This document shows positions 55,006 through 63,702 of a stretch of DNA of 64,000 nucleotides, one piece after another (position 1 is the first letter of the stretch; the number at the start of each line of letters is the position of its first letter). The DNA is from Niabella beijingensis. GTDB lineage: Bacteria > Bacteroidota > Bacteroidia > Chitinophagales > Chitinophagaceae. The position numbers and the translations under genes were made by a program. Below the pieces are notes generated by a model. The model did not search any database and was not told where the DNA came from. It was given only the letters and a program-made list of their open reading frames with translations. The stretch lies in assembly GCF_020034665.1 (NCBI RefSeq), contig NZ_JAIQDI010000002.1:2666001-2730000 (forward strand), written 5' to 3'.

Positions 55006-55482
55006 CTATTTACCTGCTACGCTTTGAGTTTTATTGAACAATTTCCAAATTCCTATATTGATAAACGGAAAGGCAACCATGCAAGCCGCAACGACGAATA
55101 TATAGCGCAACTTCTTCTCGGGCTGAATATAAAGCGAATAGATCCTTCCTTGTGTGAGCCAGGCAAATATAACTCCTAAAATCAGTCCGATTAATATTAT
55201 ATAAAGTATTCTCAAATGATACTGAAATTGCAGAACTGACAACAACAAGATTATTGCAAAAAATAGACTAATAAATGAAAAAGCAAAATAGTATCCTGAA
55301 TAAAACCCCAGACGCTGAAACACATTCTCTTTTCTACATGCTTCCCAACCTTTCATGTTACATAACATGTAGTCAGTAATAGTTGTCAAAATGCTTCCAA
55401 GAATTGCCAGGGAGAGCATCACCAATAGAAAATGTCCTATTTTTTTACCAGTTGACAAGCTACATCTGAATTTTCCTTTCAA
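55006..55482 (-). CDS. Hypothetical four-helix membrane protein
   Basis: A 158-residue protein with four likely membrane helices (FLLVMLSLAILGSILTTIT, YYFAFSFISLFFAIILLLSV, ILYIILIGLILGVIFAWL, YIFVVAACMVAFPFINIG). No family recognised. Between small orphan genes; possibly an immunity or tethering membrane protein. Confidence 0.55.
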   Translation of the reverse strand: MKGKFRCSLSTGKKIGHFLLVMLSLAILGSILTTITDYMLCNMKGWEACRKENVFQRLGFYSGYYFAFSFISLFFAIILLLSVLQFQYHLRILYIILIGLILGVIFAWLTQGRIYSLYIQPEKKLRYIFVVAACMVAFPFINIGIWKLFNKTQSVAGK

Positions 55483-55562
55483 CCAAAAATGCTAACCTTC
55501 TTTGAAATCATATCTCTTTTCCACAAATACAATCCGGCAAATACGCTCTACTTAAATTATAG

Positions 55563-56108
55563 CTACTTATTAAATCGCTGACGAATGCCATACCCTTTAA
55601 GATTCAATGAATCCGCAACATAAGAAAAGACAACTTCGACTTGCTGATTACTAACGGTACCGGTATCCTGACAAAATAAAGATATTAATATCTCTTTTTC
55701 GATACCCCACATTTTATGCTTGTTATTTAGCGAAGAACTACCAACGAAAGCTGGTTCTCCAAATTCACTTGTAAGCGATTTTTCCAGGGCACTACAGTTT
55801 TGATTAAAAGACAGCGATATTTTTTTTATTATGTCATTCTTCACCAGAACAAACATATGACCATTTGAAAAAAAGCTCTTTCCAAACTGCTTAACCGGCT
55901 CGTTATAAACAAACCACTCACTTGAGCTAGGCATAGCTACAAAACTATCTTTAAATTCCGTTTTTTCGAAGGGAGTCACTAACGCTTGAATCGAGGCGAA
56001 ACTTGCCCCTAACTCTACTGCCCCATAACCTTTACTATGAAAGGAACTTCGTGCATTCATTTTTAATGTAATTATACTCAATATAGCTAAACCCAAGCAC
56101 TTAAACAT
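55563..56108 (-). CDS. Secreted hypothetical protein (181 residues)
   Basis: A signal-like start (MFKCLGLAILSIITLKMNA) leads into a soluble domain with KGYGAVELGASFASIQALV and VVFSYVADSLNLKGYGIRQ. It is beta-rich and not recognised. Encoded 42 bp after the upstream 165-residue gene on the same strand, so they may form a pair. Confidence 0.55.
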   Translation of the reverse strand: MFKCLGLAILSIITLKMNARSSFHSKGYGAVELGASFASIQALVTPFEKTEFKDSFVAMPSSSEWFVYNEPVKQFGKSFFSNGHMFVLVKNDIIKKISLSFNQNCSALEKSLTSEFGEPAFVGSSSLNNKHKMWGIEKEILISLFCQDTGTVSNQQVEVVFSYVADSLNLKGYGIRQRFNK

Positions 56109-56150
56109 AAAATATCATTATTTGCAATTTCAATCGCACCTATTCATCAA

Positions 56151-56648
56151 TTAGCAATCTCTGCCGAAAAACTTCAACTCGACAAAATCACTTTCAGCCA
56201 CAGAAAATCCGTCTGAACTTAACAATACTGTAGCCGGATTTACATTCTCATTGTCATAGTAGTCATTTCGTAAAATCTCATTCAAATAGGACTTATATTC
56301 ATTTTTAAACATTGCGCGGTAATATTGATTGTCTATAGGGGATGTAGGGTTTGTAATAACTTGCGCGGCAACAACTGCCACAACGTCCCTTTCCGCCATA
56401 GAAGCTGCTTGAACCGCAATCGACTGAGCAGTTGACGCAGGGATAATATCACCTTTGTAAGTTTTGTAAGGCATCCCTGTCTCGATGAGACCAACATCGA
56501 TAGTATAACTCTTTCTTGTACGAGATTCCTGAAAAGTAAAGCGGTAATTCTTAATAGCAGCTGCCTTCTTTTCCTTCTTCTTTGATAATTTATAGTTCTC
56601 AAAACTTTGTGCAAAAATTTTCTCCTCTGACAAGCAAATCACTATCAT
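56151..56648 (-). CDS. Hypothetical secreted protein (165 residues)
   Basis: The start MIVICLSEEKIFAQSFENY is a poor, short signal peptide; a longer one may begin further upstream in another frame, suggesting a mis-set or damaged start. The mature part is charged, with RFTFQESRTRKSYTIDVGLIE and a helical AAQVITNPTSPIDNQYYRAMF. No family recognised. Upstream of the 181-residue gene. Confidence 0.5.
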   Translation of the reverse strand: MIVICLSEEKIFAQSFENYKLSKKKEKKAAAIKNYRFTFQESRTRKSYTIDVGLIETGMPYKTYKGDIIPASTAQSIAVQAASMAERDVVAVVAAQVITNPTSPIDNQYYRAMFKNEYKSYLNEILRNDYYDNENVNPATVLLSSDGFSVAESDFVELKFFGRDC

Positions 56649-56716
56649 AATTGCATTCGCTTTGACTTGTTATTTATAAATCATTGTTTTATTTTAACTT
56701 TAATCAAAATCAAGAT

Positions 56717-57328
56717 ATGAATACTGATAATTTCCCAATTTTACAAAATCTAAATCGATTCAAGGAAATTAAAGCTCCTAATGAATTGCCCCAGACGATT
56801 CAGGATGCGTTAAAGAGGATCTTTGATTGTTATCTCAACGAGAATAGTTCAAACGTAAATTTTGTAGATGGAAAAATTTACAAAATGGAACAAAAATACA
56901 GTTCAAGAGTAGATTTTTTGTTTCTAAACTACGATTTAAAATTCATTTACAACGACCATTCCAAAAAAATCAAAGATTATATATTCTCGATTGCAATAAA
57001 TGAAGCCTGCAACTTTCTTGTATCAGGATTACCTCGAAACAAAGAGCTGTTCTTCAATGTAGTCAATGAAGGCGATTTAGCACTTAGAATCGCTTCGGAA
57101 TACTGTAAAAATAAAGATTACCCAACGGAAAAGGCTCATCTCCAATTATGGCATGGCACAATTGAAGATAAGCTTTTTTGGAATATTGTATTTACGGAAA
57201 AGGGTTATAAACAAAAAACAAGTGCTCGTTTAATTCAAGTGGATACGATGACTGCCAGTATAGTTGGAGAAAAAAGAGTTGAAGTCCTTAAAGGAAGTGT
57301 CGAAATTTCCAGTATACAATTTGACTAA
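56717..57328 (+). CDS. Hypothetical protein (203 residues)
   Basis: The start at 56717 (MNTDNFPILQNLNRFK) is better than the open 56684. Soluble, AT-rich coding, with FLFLNYDLKFIYNDHSKKIKD and HLQLWHGTIEDKLFWNIVFT. No family recognised. It is the only plus-strand gene between 50.6 and 62.2 kb. Immunity or effector-linked functions are possible. Confidence 0.55.
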   Translation: MNTDNFPILQNLNRFKEIKAPNELPQTIQDALKRIFDCYLNENSSNVNFVDGKIYKMEQKYSSRVDFLFLNYDLKFIYNDHSKKIKDYIFSIAINEACNFLVSGLPRNKELFFNVVNEGDLALRIASEYCKNKDYPTEKAHLQLWHGTIEDKLFWNIVFTEKGYKQKTSARLIQVDTMTASIVGEKRVEVLKGSVEISSIQFD

Positions 57329-57601
57329 GAACTATGTACCTCCACTGAATTGATTCAGACATTCCCCCAGAAGCAATCGTGGCAGTATGATAGGGCGACA
57401 GTATTGAAAGGTCTCGTCTATTTGTTCTTCCCCATTGATCTACCCTGTAACTACGTGGCAAGACTGGATGCACGTTCAAGCTTGAAATACTGATTATGCT
57501 TTTGATGCCCCTCACGGTTTGTGTGGTCATAACCAAAGAACACCAGATCGTACACAACTCTTAATTTAACTACTTTCTATCCAAAATCAAGAATTCTATA
57601 C
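57329..57601. other. Gap with decayed coding sequence
   Basis: The minus strand has several protein-like pieces in different frames, including FFGYDHTNREGHQKHNQYF near 57475-57540, interrupted by stops. I read this as a degraded gene of unknown type. Confidence 0.35.
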
Positions 57602-58096
57602 TCAACCAGCAATATTAATATTTGTTTTGACACTTTCGGCTACAGGCAAAATAATACAGTTTCTTATTTTCCGGGTGATCATATACAAAGCTTGGCTCAT
57701 GTCTGTCAACAAGAATGACCTGTACATTATTTCGCCACTGGGGAGTTTTTTGGGGTCCTCTATTAAAACAAAAGGCGCGACAATCACTGCATCTTGACTT
57801 CCTGTAAAATTCAGGAGGTCTGGTTCTAGTAATTTTTTATCCTCACTTTTCACCTCAATTGTATCAAAGCCATTGTTTCTAAAATGCAACAAATAACAAT
57901 TTGTCAGCTTTTTATTCTGAAGTGTCGAAAAAATAAAGTATATGTTGCCAAAATGAGAAGAATTGAGCTTGTAATGAGGTACTACTTCCCTTAATGAGTA
58001 GTTAAGTTTATTGAATCCCAAATCTGTCACTTTCTCCTGCGCGTTTGCACAAGACGAACACATTATAAAACAATAAATCATTAAAAGCTTCTTCAT
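57602..58096 (-). CDS. Exported small protein paired with the metallopeptidase-tailed lipoprotein, immunity candidate
   Basis: The chosen start (58096) gives a clean signal peptide (MKKLLMIYCFIMCSSCANAQ); the frame is open 8 codons further, into the upstream gene. The mature 144 residues have no recognised domain (NYSLREVVPHYKLNSSHFGNIYF, then APFVLIEDPKK). It starts 14 bp after the stop of the lipoprotein gene and has no counterpart after the sister lipoprotein at 60655, which has a different follower. That specificity is what one expects of an immunity protein or dedicated partner. Export to the periplasm fits a toxin acting there. Confidence 0.65.
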   Translation of the reverse strand: MKKLLMIYCFIMCSSCANAQEKVTDLGFNKLNYSLREVVPHYKLNSSHFGNIYFIFSTLQNKKLTNCYLLHFRNNGFDTIEVKSEDKKLLEPDLLNFTGSQDAVIVAPFVLIEDPKKLPSGEIMYRSFLLTDMSQALYMITRKIRNCIILPVAESVKTNINIAG

Positions 58097-58110
58097 AAAG
58101 ATTAATTTTT

Positions 58111-59766
58111 TTATGGACATTTGGTTCCTTTGTTTAGGTTATTGAAAGCATTTCTTTCATTCGCGACTAGTATCATCGCACCACTAGGGAAGGAAGTTGG
58201 TTCAAAAAAGCCATTTACAGACAAAGCGTCTCCTACATCATAGGGAAGATTAGGGTTATATTGTAATATTACCGCTCTGATATCATTTCGATAGTTTGAA
58301 GCCATTGCGCCATGATTATCACTTGTCTTAAATTGATATATTTTATCAAGTGGACTATTAGGATCGTCTTGCAGATAGACGCTGATTGATGGATATTTAG
58401 CCGCAAAGACAGCTTCGCCAAGTCTTGCGTGTTCTAAAGCAAGATACGCATGGAGAATTTCATGTAGCATGGTAGACAAGATAATTTCCTTTGTTCCGAA
58501 GTTTAATAAAGAGTCATCTAAATATATAGTACCACCAACAGTATAACTACCATACACATCTTTATATCCTGAAACCTTACCTTGAAATAATCCATCGTCT
58601 TTTGTTAATGCACGAGAAGCAAATACTAAATTATTTCCAGTAGTAGAATCATTGAACACACTCCTTAGCATACCAGATATGCAATTGCTCGATTTTATGA
58701 CGGTTTCTAAGACCCCCTTAGCACATGGGTAATTTTGCAAGGAGTCGGTAATATTTTGACCAGGCGGGTTACTAGAAGCCCCGTCACCACCACCACCTCC
58801 TCCTCCACCTCCACAGTTACAAGGATCGGTTGGGTTAGGATCACCCCAACCACAGTCACCACAACCATCATCTGAACCGGTGCCCGTATCCGTATCGGTA
58901 TCAGTGTCTCTTACCCCGGTAACAACTACCGTTTGCATATTGGAATCCGGATCATTCGTGTCATATTCATCAGTATCTGTACTATCACCACCGGAAAACG
59001 CCATTACGGGAGGCCGTTCTTCATAACTACGGGCAGCACTTCCCGGTTGAATGGTAACCGATTTTGACACTTTTTCACTGGGAGCCCTGCCAAGATCTGC
59101 ACCACCATTAAATGGTACATATGTCTGTTTGGCTTTGGAGGTGCCGAAGGATTTTAGAAAACTGCTGATTTTATTTTTTGGAAATAAGCGGGCTACCATT
59201 TTACCGTTCTTGTAAACAGCTCCCCGGATAAATTCATTTTTTACACTGTACAGATACATCTTACCGGTAAAAGTGGCCGGGTCTGAATAGGATCGGATAT
59301 GCTCCTGCGGACCTTTGAGTTGTATCTGACTGTTTAGATACGCAGTGTCAAACAACTGAAGTTGAACTACCGCATTAAAAGTCTTTGTCTTGTGGTTCCT
59401 TACAATAATTAAATCTCTGAAACCCCGGTATCGCGTTTTGAGATCAGTATAGTCCAATGTCGAGATCAGACTATTCGAATACTTTCTAAAAGCATGAGTC
59501 TCATTCCATTCCGGAACACCAGCAAATACACCCTCGGCATAAGAAACCATTCTTATTGATTTCCCATCTGCCGCGCTTTTGGCCACGGTAATTTCGTCCT
59601 TATACTCTTTTTCAAACCATTTTTGCGCATCGGCAACTGTCAGAGGACGCGCGGATTTTAAATCAGGAGAATCCCAGTAACTATCCCGGTTTCTTACGCA
59701 GGAAATAACAAAAACAATGATGCCGAGCAGCAGTGTAGGCAGCAATAGCAGTAAGCGTTTTTTCAT
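58111..59766 (-). CDS. Modular lipoprotein A with C-terminal metallopeptidase-like tail (polymorphic effector candidate)
   Basis: A 551-residue protein. Lipoprotein signal with Cys23 (VISC). Constant part: residues about 24-320, no named domain, with SYWDSPDLKSARPLTVADAQ, an Asp-Thr repeat (DTDTDTDT), the Cys-rich GCGDCGWGDP...CNC, then a run of nine glycines as a hinge. Tail: residues about 330-551 with HEILHAYLALEH (H435, E436, H439) and a distal NHGAMASNY that may supply the third zinc ligand, a zincin-like peptidase. The constant part is almost identical to the sister protein at 60655, while the tails are unrelated. A small exported gene follows. Confidence 0.85.
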   Translation of the reverse strand: MKKRLLLLLPTLLLGIIVFVISCVRNRDSYWDSPDLKSARPLTVADAQKWFEKEYKDEITVAKSAADGKSIRMVSYAEGVFAGVPEWNETHAFRKYSNSLISTLDYTDLKTRYRGFRDLIIVRNHKTKTFNAVVQLQLFDTAYLNSQIQLKGPQEHIRSYSDPATFTGKMYLYSVKNEFIRGAVYKNGKMVARLFPKNKISSFLKSFGTSKAKQTYVPFNGGADLGRAPSEKVSKSVTIQPGSAARSYEERPPVMAFSGGDSTDTDEYDTNDPDSNMQTVVVTGVRDTDTDTDTGTGSDDGCGDCGWGDPNPTDPCNCGGGGGGGGGDGASSNPPGQNITDSLQNYPCAKGVLETVIKSSNCISGMLRSVFNDSTTGNNLVFASRALTKDDGLFQGKVSGYKDVYGSYTVGGTIYLDDSLLNFGTKEIILSTMLHEILHAYLALEHARLGEAVFAAKYPSISVYLQDDPNSPLDKIYQFKTSDNHGAMASNYRNDIRAVILQYNPNLPYDVGDALSVNGFFEPTSFPSGAMILVANERNAFNNLNKGTKCP

Positions 59767-59823
59767 AAATTTCTGTTTGGTTTAGGAAAATAAATTATAA
59801 ATTTATCTATATAAATATATGAT
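58802..59823. repeat. 1,022-bp near-identical direct repeat, copy 1
   Basis: It pairs with 61115-62136 at a fixed offset of 2,313 bp without any indel. By eye only about a dozen mismatches occur. It covers the 5' region, signal peptide and constant part of lipoprotein A and ends inside the Gly-rich hinge. Weaker similarity continues about 60 bp upstream of the gene. Confidence 0.92.
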
Positions 59824-60018
59824 TATTTTTTATATATTCCAAAAAGACAGCAATCTTTATACACATTGATTGCGAAACACTATGATTTTTCCGACTCCAC
59901 CACGGCGACAATTCTCCTTCCTTGCAGTCTGGCACGCTCCAACCCTCCAGCCGTCGTTGTGCAAACTTTCCATTTAAACCTGACCGGTCGTTTCTTCATC
60001 CTTTTCGTTTGGATTCCT
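59824..60018. other. Spacer between lipoprotein A and the 207-residue gene
   Basis: It includes the decayed upstream end of copy 1 (to about 59885) followed by unrelated sequence. No gene seen. Confidence 0.4.
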
Positions 60019-60642
60019 TTATTTTAGAACATCCACATTTCGAATATCGAATGATTCATCAAAGAGAAAATTGTAAATCGGAACTCCAACGCTTAAATTG
60101 GAGTATCCGCTGGGGTCATAACCGTAAATTTTGTACTTAAAAAGCAAATAATGGTCATAGTAATCATAATCCGAGAAAGAAGCCTCGAAGGTTTTTTTTA
60201 TCTGTTTGATTAAGTCATCCTGAAGTCTTCCAGCCTGCAGATAAACAATATGGTGCAATGGAATAGATTCGTTGAACAGAAATTTATAAGTATCCCTATA
60301 AAAAATTGTGAATACCGGGCAAAGAAGTGATGCATTTATTACCAACTCCCTCTTGATTTCACAAATATTCTCCTTGACAATATCCTTAATTACAATACTC
60401 ATTTCATATGAAGGGAATTGCAAATAGGAAACATCATTTATTGGAAAGCCAATTTTCGCTTTTTCTAAACCACCTAAAAACACAGTCCATTTCGTATCCT
60501 TCTTTTCTATTATATCTGTGATTTTCTGCTCGACAATCTTATTCTTTCTAAGTATGCCATCATAGCTGTTTTGTTGATTAGGAGCACCTATAGGATAGTA
60601 TTTATATAAATGCTCAAGCAAAGTAGTAATCTCATTTTTCAT
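60019..60642 (-). CDS. Small cytosolic protein paired with lipoprotein B, immunity candidate
   Basis: A 207-residue protein without signal peptide (MKNEITTLLEHLYKYYPIG). Alpha/beta, aromatic-rich (FEASFSDYDYYDHYLLFKYK), no family recognised. It starts 12 bp after the stop of lipoprotein B. The follower of lipoprotein A is unrelated to it and is exported, so each tail has its own partner with matching or different location. Immunity by binding is the simplest inference. Confidence 0.65.
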   Translation of the reverse strand: MKNEITTLLEHLYKYYPIGAPNQQNSYDGILRKNKIVEQKITDIIEKKDTKWTVFLGGLEKAKIGFPINDVSYLQFPSYEMSIVIKDIVKENICEIKRELVINASLLCPVFTIFYRDTYKFLFNESIPLHHIVYLQAGRLQDDLIKQIKKTFEASFSDYDYYDHYLLFKYKIYGYDPSGYSNLSVGVPIYNFLFDESFDIRNVDVLK

Positions 60643-60654
60643 TTTGTCATATTT

Positions 60655-62079
60655 TTAAGGCCAGCACCAGGAAACATCCGCGCTTGCAACGCCACTACAT
60701 TGCGCCGTTGGGGTGAACTTAGATCCACTTACGCCATAATTTATTTGAGTTCTGACTGTTTTCAGCATGTCCTCATATATTGCGAGTGCAGTTGGTGCTG
60801 TGAGCCCCAAATTTAGGTTGTCTCTCACTGCATCAAGAGATCGATTGAAGGCCGCATTAAAAATCCGGCTGGCTTCTAAAGATGATCCGGAAAGCGGTCC
60901 TATAGGAACAGTAACACAAACATCAAAAAAAGTAGGACGAATTATCTGCTCAGGCTGGCCTGAACTGCCTATGTATCGGAATTCCATTGGAATACTCGTA
61001 AATCGAATATTATACGAGTTTCCAATCTGAGTCATATTATAGTTCTTATTTAAACACAGTTTAGCTATTGATGGAGGAGGGGGTGTGCCTGGCCCAGAGC
61101 TGCCACCACCACCACCTCCACCTCCACAGTTACAAGGATCGGTTGGGTTAGGATCACCCCAACCACAGTCACCACAACCATCATCTGAACCGGTGCCCGT
61201 ATCCGTATCGGTATCAGTGTCTCTTACCCCGGTAACAACTACCGTTTGCATATTGGAATCCGGATCATTCGTGTCATATTCATCAGTATCTGTACTATCA
61301 CCACCGGAAAACGCCATTACGGGAGGCCGTTCTTCATAACTACGGGCAGCACTTCCCGGTTGAATGGTAACCGATTTTGACACTTTTTCACTGGGAGCCC
61401 TGCCAAGATCTGCACCACCATTAAATGGTACATATGTCTGTTTGGCTTTGGAGGTGCCGAAGGATTTTAGAAAACTGCTGATTTTATTTTTTGGAAATAA
61501 GCGGGCTACCATTTTACCGTTCTTGTAAACAGCTCCCCGGATAAATTCATTTTTTACACTGTACAGATACATTTTACCGGTAAAAGTGGCCGGGTCAGAA
61601 TAGGATCGGATATGCTCCTGCGGACCTTTGAGTTGTATCTGACTGTTTAGATAAGCAGTTTCAAACAACTGAATTTGAACTACCGCATTAAAAGTCTTTG
61701 TCTTGTGGTTCCTTACAATGATTAAATCTCTGAAACCCCGGTATCGCGTTTTGAGATCAGTATAGTCCAATGTCGAGATCAGGCTATTCGAATACTTTCT
61801 AAAAGCATGAGTCTCATTCCATTCCGGAACACCAGCAAATACACCCTCGGCATAAGAAACCATTCTTGTTGATTTCCCATCCGCCGCGCTTTTGGCCATG
61901 GTAATTTCGTCCTTATACTCTTTTTCAAACCATTTTTGCGCATCGGCAACTGTCAGAGGACGCGCGGATTTTAAATCAGGAGAATCCCAGTAACTATCCC
62001 GGTTTCTTACGCAGGAAATAACAAAAACAATGATGCCGAGCAGCAGTGTAGGCAGCAATAGCAGTAAGTGTTTTTTCAT
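60655..62079 (-). CDS. Modular lipoprotein B with unknown C-terminal tail (polymorphic effector candidate)
   Basis: A 474-residue protein with the same lipoprotein signal (Cys23), constant part, Asp-Thr repeat, Cys-rich cluster and Gly hinge (eight glycines) as lipoprotein A, differing at only about five residues in the first 320. The tail (about 330-474) is unrelated: PGTPPPPSIAKLCLNKNYN, then IRPTFFDVCVTVPIGPLSGSS, a helix ASRIFNAAFNRSLDAVRDN and an end SADVSWCWP. Several Cys could form disulphides outside the cell. No catalytic motif was recognised. Tail 2 is followed by its own 207-residue gene. Confidence 0.85.
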   Translation of the reverse strand: MKKHLLLLLPTLLLGIIVFVISCVRNRDSYWDSPDLKSARPLTVADAQKWFEKEYKDEITMAKSAADGKSTRMVSYAEGVFAGVPEWNETHAFRKYSNSLISTLDYTDLKTRYRGFRDLIIVRNHKTKTFNAVVQIQLFETAYLNSQIQLKGPQEHIRSYSDPATFTGKMYLYSVKNEFIRGAVYKNGKMVARLFPKNKISSFLKSFGTSKAKQTYVPFNGGADLGRAPSEKVSKSVTIQPGSAARSYEERPPVMAFSGGDSTDTDEYDTNDPDSNMQTVVVTGVRDTDTDTDTGTGSDDGCGDCGWGDPNPTDPCNCGGGGGGGGSSGPGTPPPPSIAKLCLNKNYNMTQIGNSYNIRFTSIPMEFRYIGSSGQPEQIIRPTFFDVCVTVPIGPLSGSSLEASRIFNAAFNRSLDAVRDNLNLGLTAPTALAIYEDMLKTVRTQINYGVSGSKFTPTAQCSGVASADVSWCWP

Positions 62080-62136
62080 AAATTTCCGTTTGGTTTAGGA
62101 AAATAAATTATAAATTTATCTATATAAATATATGAT
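61115..62136. repeat. 1,022-bp near-identical direct repeat, copy 2
   Basis: Partner of 58802-59823. It ends inside the Gly-rich hinge on one side and about 60 bp before the glycosyltransferase start codon on the other, in the divergent promoter region. No indel interrupts the match. Confidence 0.92.
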
Positions 62137-62197
62137 GAATATTTTTATATAACCAAAAAAGATAGAAACTTTTTGTACACACTGATTGCTAAATACT

Positions 62198-63691
62198 ATG
62201 ACGTTATTGACTTCCCGAAAAACAAGCATAATCATTTTACTGATTATCATAATCTTATACATCATTGCATCATTTACTCTTGTCGGCTATTATCATCCGG
62301 ACGAGCACTTCCAGATTTTAGAATTTGCACAGGCTAAAATGGGCAGGCTGGACAGAAGTGGGATGGCCTGGGAATTTCACTATGCTATGCGACCATCCCT
62401 TCAACCCTGGATGGTAGTGGGATTGCAAAAGGTTATTGGATACAGCAACCCTTATACCACTGCACTTGTATTAAGATTAGCTACTGCACTGCTCTCACTA
62501 TGGGCTATCCTACGGTTTATAAGAGTAGTGAGGCCGGCATTCAAGGGGAAATGGTTAATTGCTTTTGTGCTTATGTCATTTCTTATATGGTATCTTCCTT
62601 ATCTCAATGTTCGTTTCAGCTCCGAAACATGGTCCGGGCTTTTCTTTCTCTTAGGTCTTTCCTACGTGGCGGGGGCAGAAAAACTTTCAAGGGTACAAGC
62701 GCTGTTTTGTGGCTTATTACTGGGTATTGCTTTTTTGTGTAGATATCAGGTGGCAATAATGATTATAGGGCTACTGCTCTGGTCTGTCATTATCAAAAAG
62801 GAGCGGATTAGCAATATTCTCCTTGTTATAGCGGGCTGCACGTTTATTGCGGCAATAGGAGTGGTTATGGATTATTATTTTTACGGCTATTGGACACTGT
62901 CTGTATGGAACTATTACAATATGAACATAGTTCATGACAGAGCCTCAGCATTCGGAACGACTGACAGCTTCAGCTTTCTGATGCAGGTTATTGATGCAAT
63001 GACAATTCCAGTTGGAGCCGTAGTGCTTTTCACTTTGCTCCTTATAATCATTTATCGCCCCCGTTCGTTTATCGTTTGGATTATAATGCCCTTCCTGGTC
63101 ATTCACCTTATCATCCCACATAAGGAAGTAAGGTTCCTTTTCCCGCTTGTTAACCTTACTGCATATACCATTATTCTCGGGGCGCAGATAATCCGGGAAC
63201 GGACAAAAAACATAAACCTGCGACCTCGTCAAAGTGAGGTGGCAAAAGGTGTTTTTGCGGCAACAATTTATGTAGTTATTCTATTTAACGTTGCCTGCCT
63301 CACAATAGCAATACTTTCTCCTCCCTTTTACGGAAGGATCGCGATCGCTAACTATATTTTCAATAAGTATCCCAAAGATAATATCGAATTAACGGGGTTG
63401 CGGCGTAGCAATGTCTTTAACCCGTATTCCATCATCACCCAATCGTTTTACCAAATGGACAATGTTCATTTCCACCCGATTGCCAGTTATGATTCATTGA
63501 CAAACGTCGCTCCTTTATCCACCAGATCATTTTTTATTGTACAACGGGGTGATCTGAAAAATCCGAAGGTACTTGACCTGCTGACTGCTCAAAATGCCCG
63601 GCCTGTTAAAACCATCCGCCCGCTCTGGTTAACTTCATTGTTGGATCGTTTCGGTATGGCTGACAGAGATTTTGTCTTGTTTGGAAAATAA
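62198..63691 (+). CDS. GT-C fold glycosyltransferase, GT22 (Alg9/PIG-B-like)
   Basis: About 497 residues and eleven or more membrane helices. The first loop carries YHPDEHFQILEFAQ (His-Pro-Asp-Glu, a typical GT-C acceptor or metal motif) and later PHKEVRFLFPLVN matches the HKEERF-type motif of GT22 mannosyltransferases. It uses a polyprenyl-phosphate sugar to glycosylate a lipid-linked or surface glycan in the periplasm. ATG at 62198 was chosen; the frame also has TTG at 62186. The next gene starts 12 bp after its stop, so they are probably co-transcribed. Divergent from lipoprotein B. Confidence 0.82.
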   Translation: MTLLTSRKTSIIILLIIIILYIIASFTLVGYYHPDEHFQILEFAQAKMGRLDRSGMAWEFHYAMRPSLQPWMVVGLQKVIGYSNPYTTALVLRLATALLSLWAILRFIRVVRPAFKGKWLIAFVLMSFLIWYLPYLNVRFSSETWSGLFFLLGLSYVAGAEKLSRVQALFCGLLLGIAFLCRYQVAIMIIGLLLWSVIIKKERISNILLVIAGCTFIAAIGVVMDYYFYGYWTLSVWNYYNMNIVHDRASAFGTTDSFSFLMQVIDAMTIPVGAVVLFTLLLIIIYRPRSFIVWIIMPFLVIHLIIPHKEVRFLFPLVNLTAYTIILGAQIIRERTKNINLRPRQSEVAKGVFAATIYVVILFNVACLTIAILSPPFYGRIAIANYIFNKYPKDNIELTGLRRSNVFNPYSIITQSFYQMDNVHFHPIASYDSLTNVAPLSTRSFFIVQRGDLKNPKVLDLLTAQNARPVKTIRPLWLTSLLDRFGMADRDFVLFGK

Positions 63692-63702
63692 TCTAACATT
63701 TT

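Noticed and set aside
58860..58930. Short tandem repeat (DTDTDTDT coding) as a possible CRISPR or slippage array
   Set aside because: It is a coding low-complexity stretch, too short and without spacers; identical in both lipoproteins.
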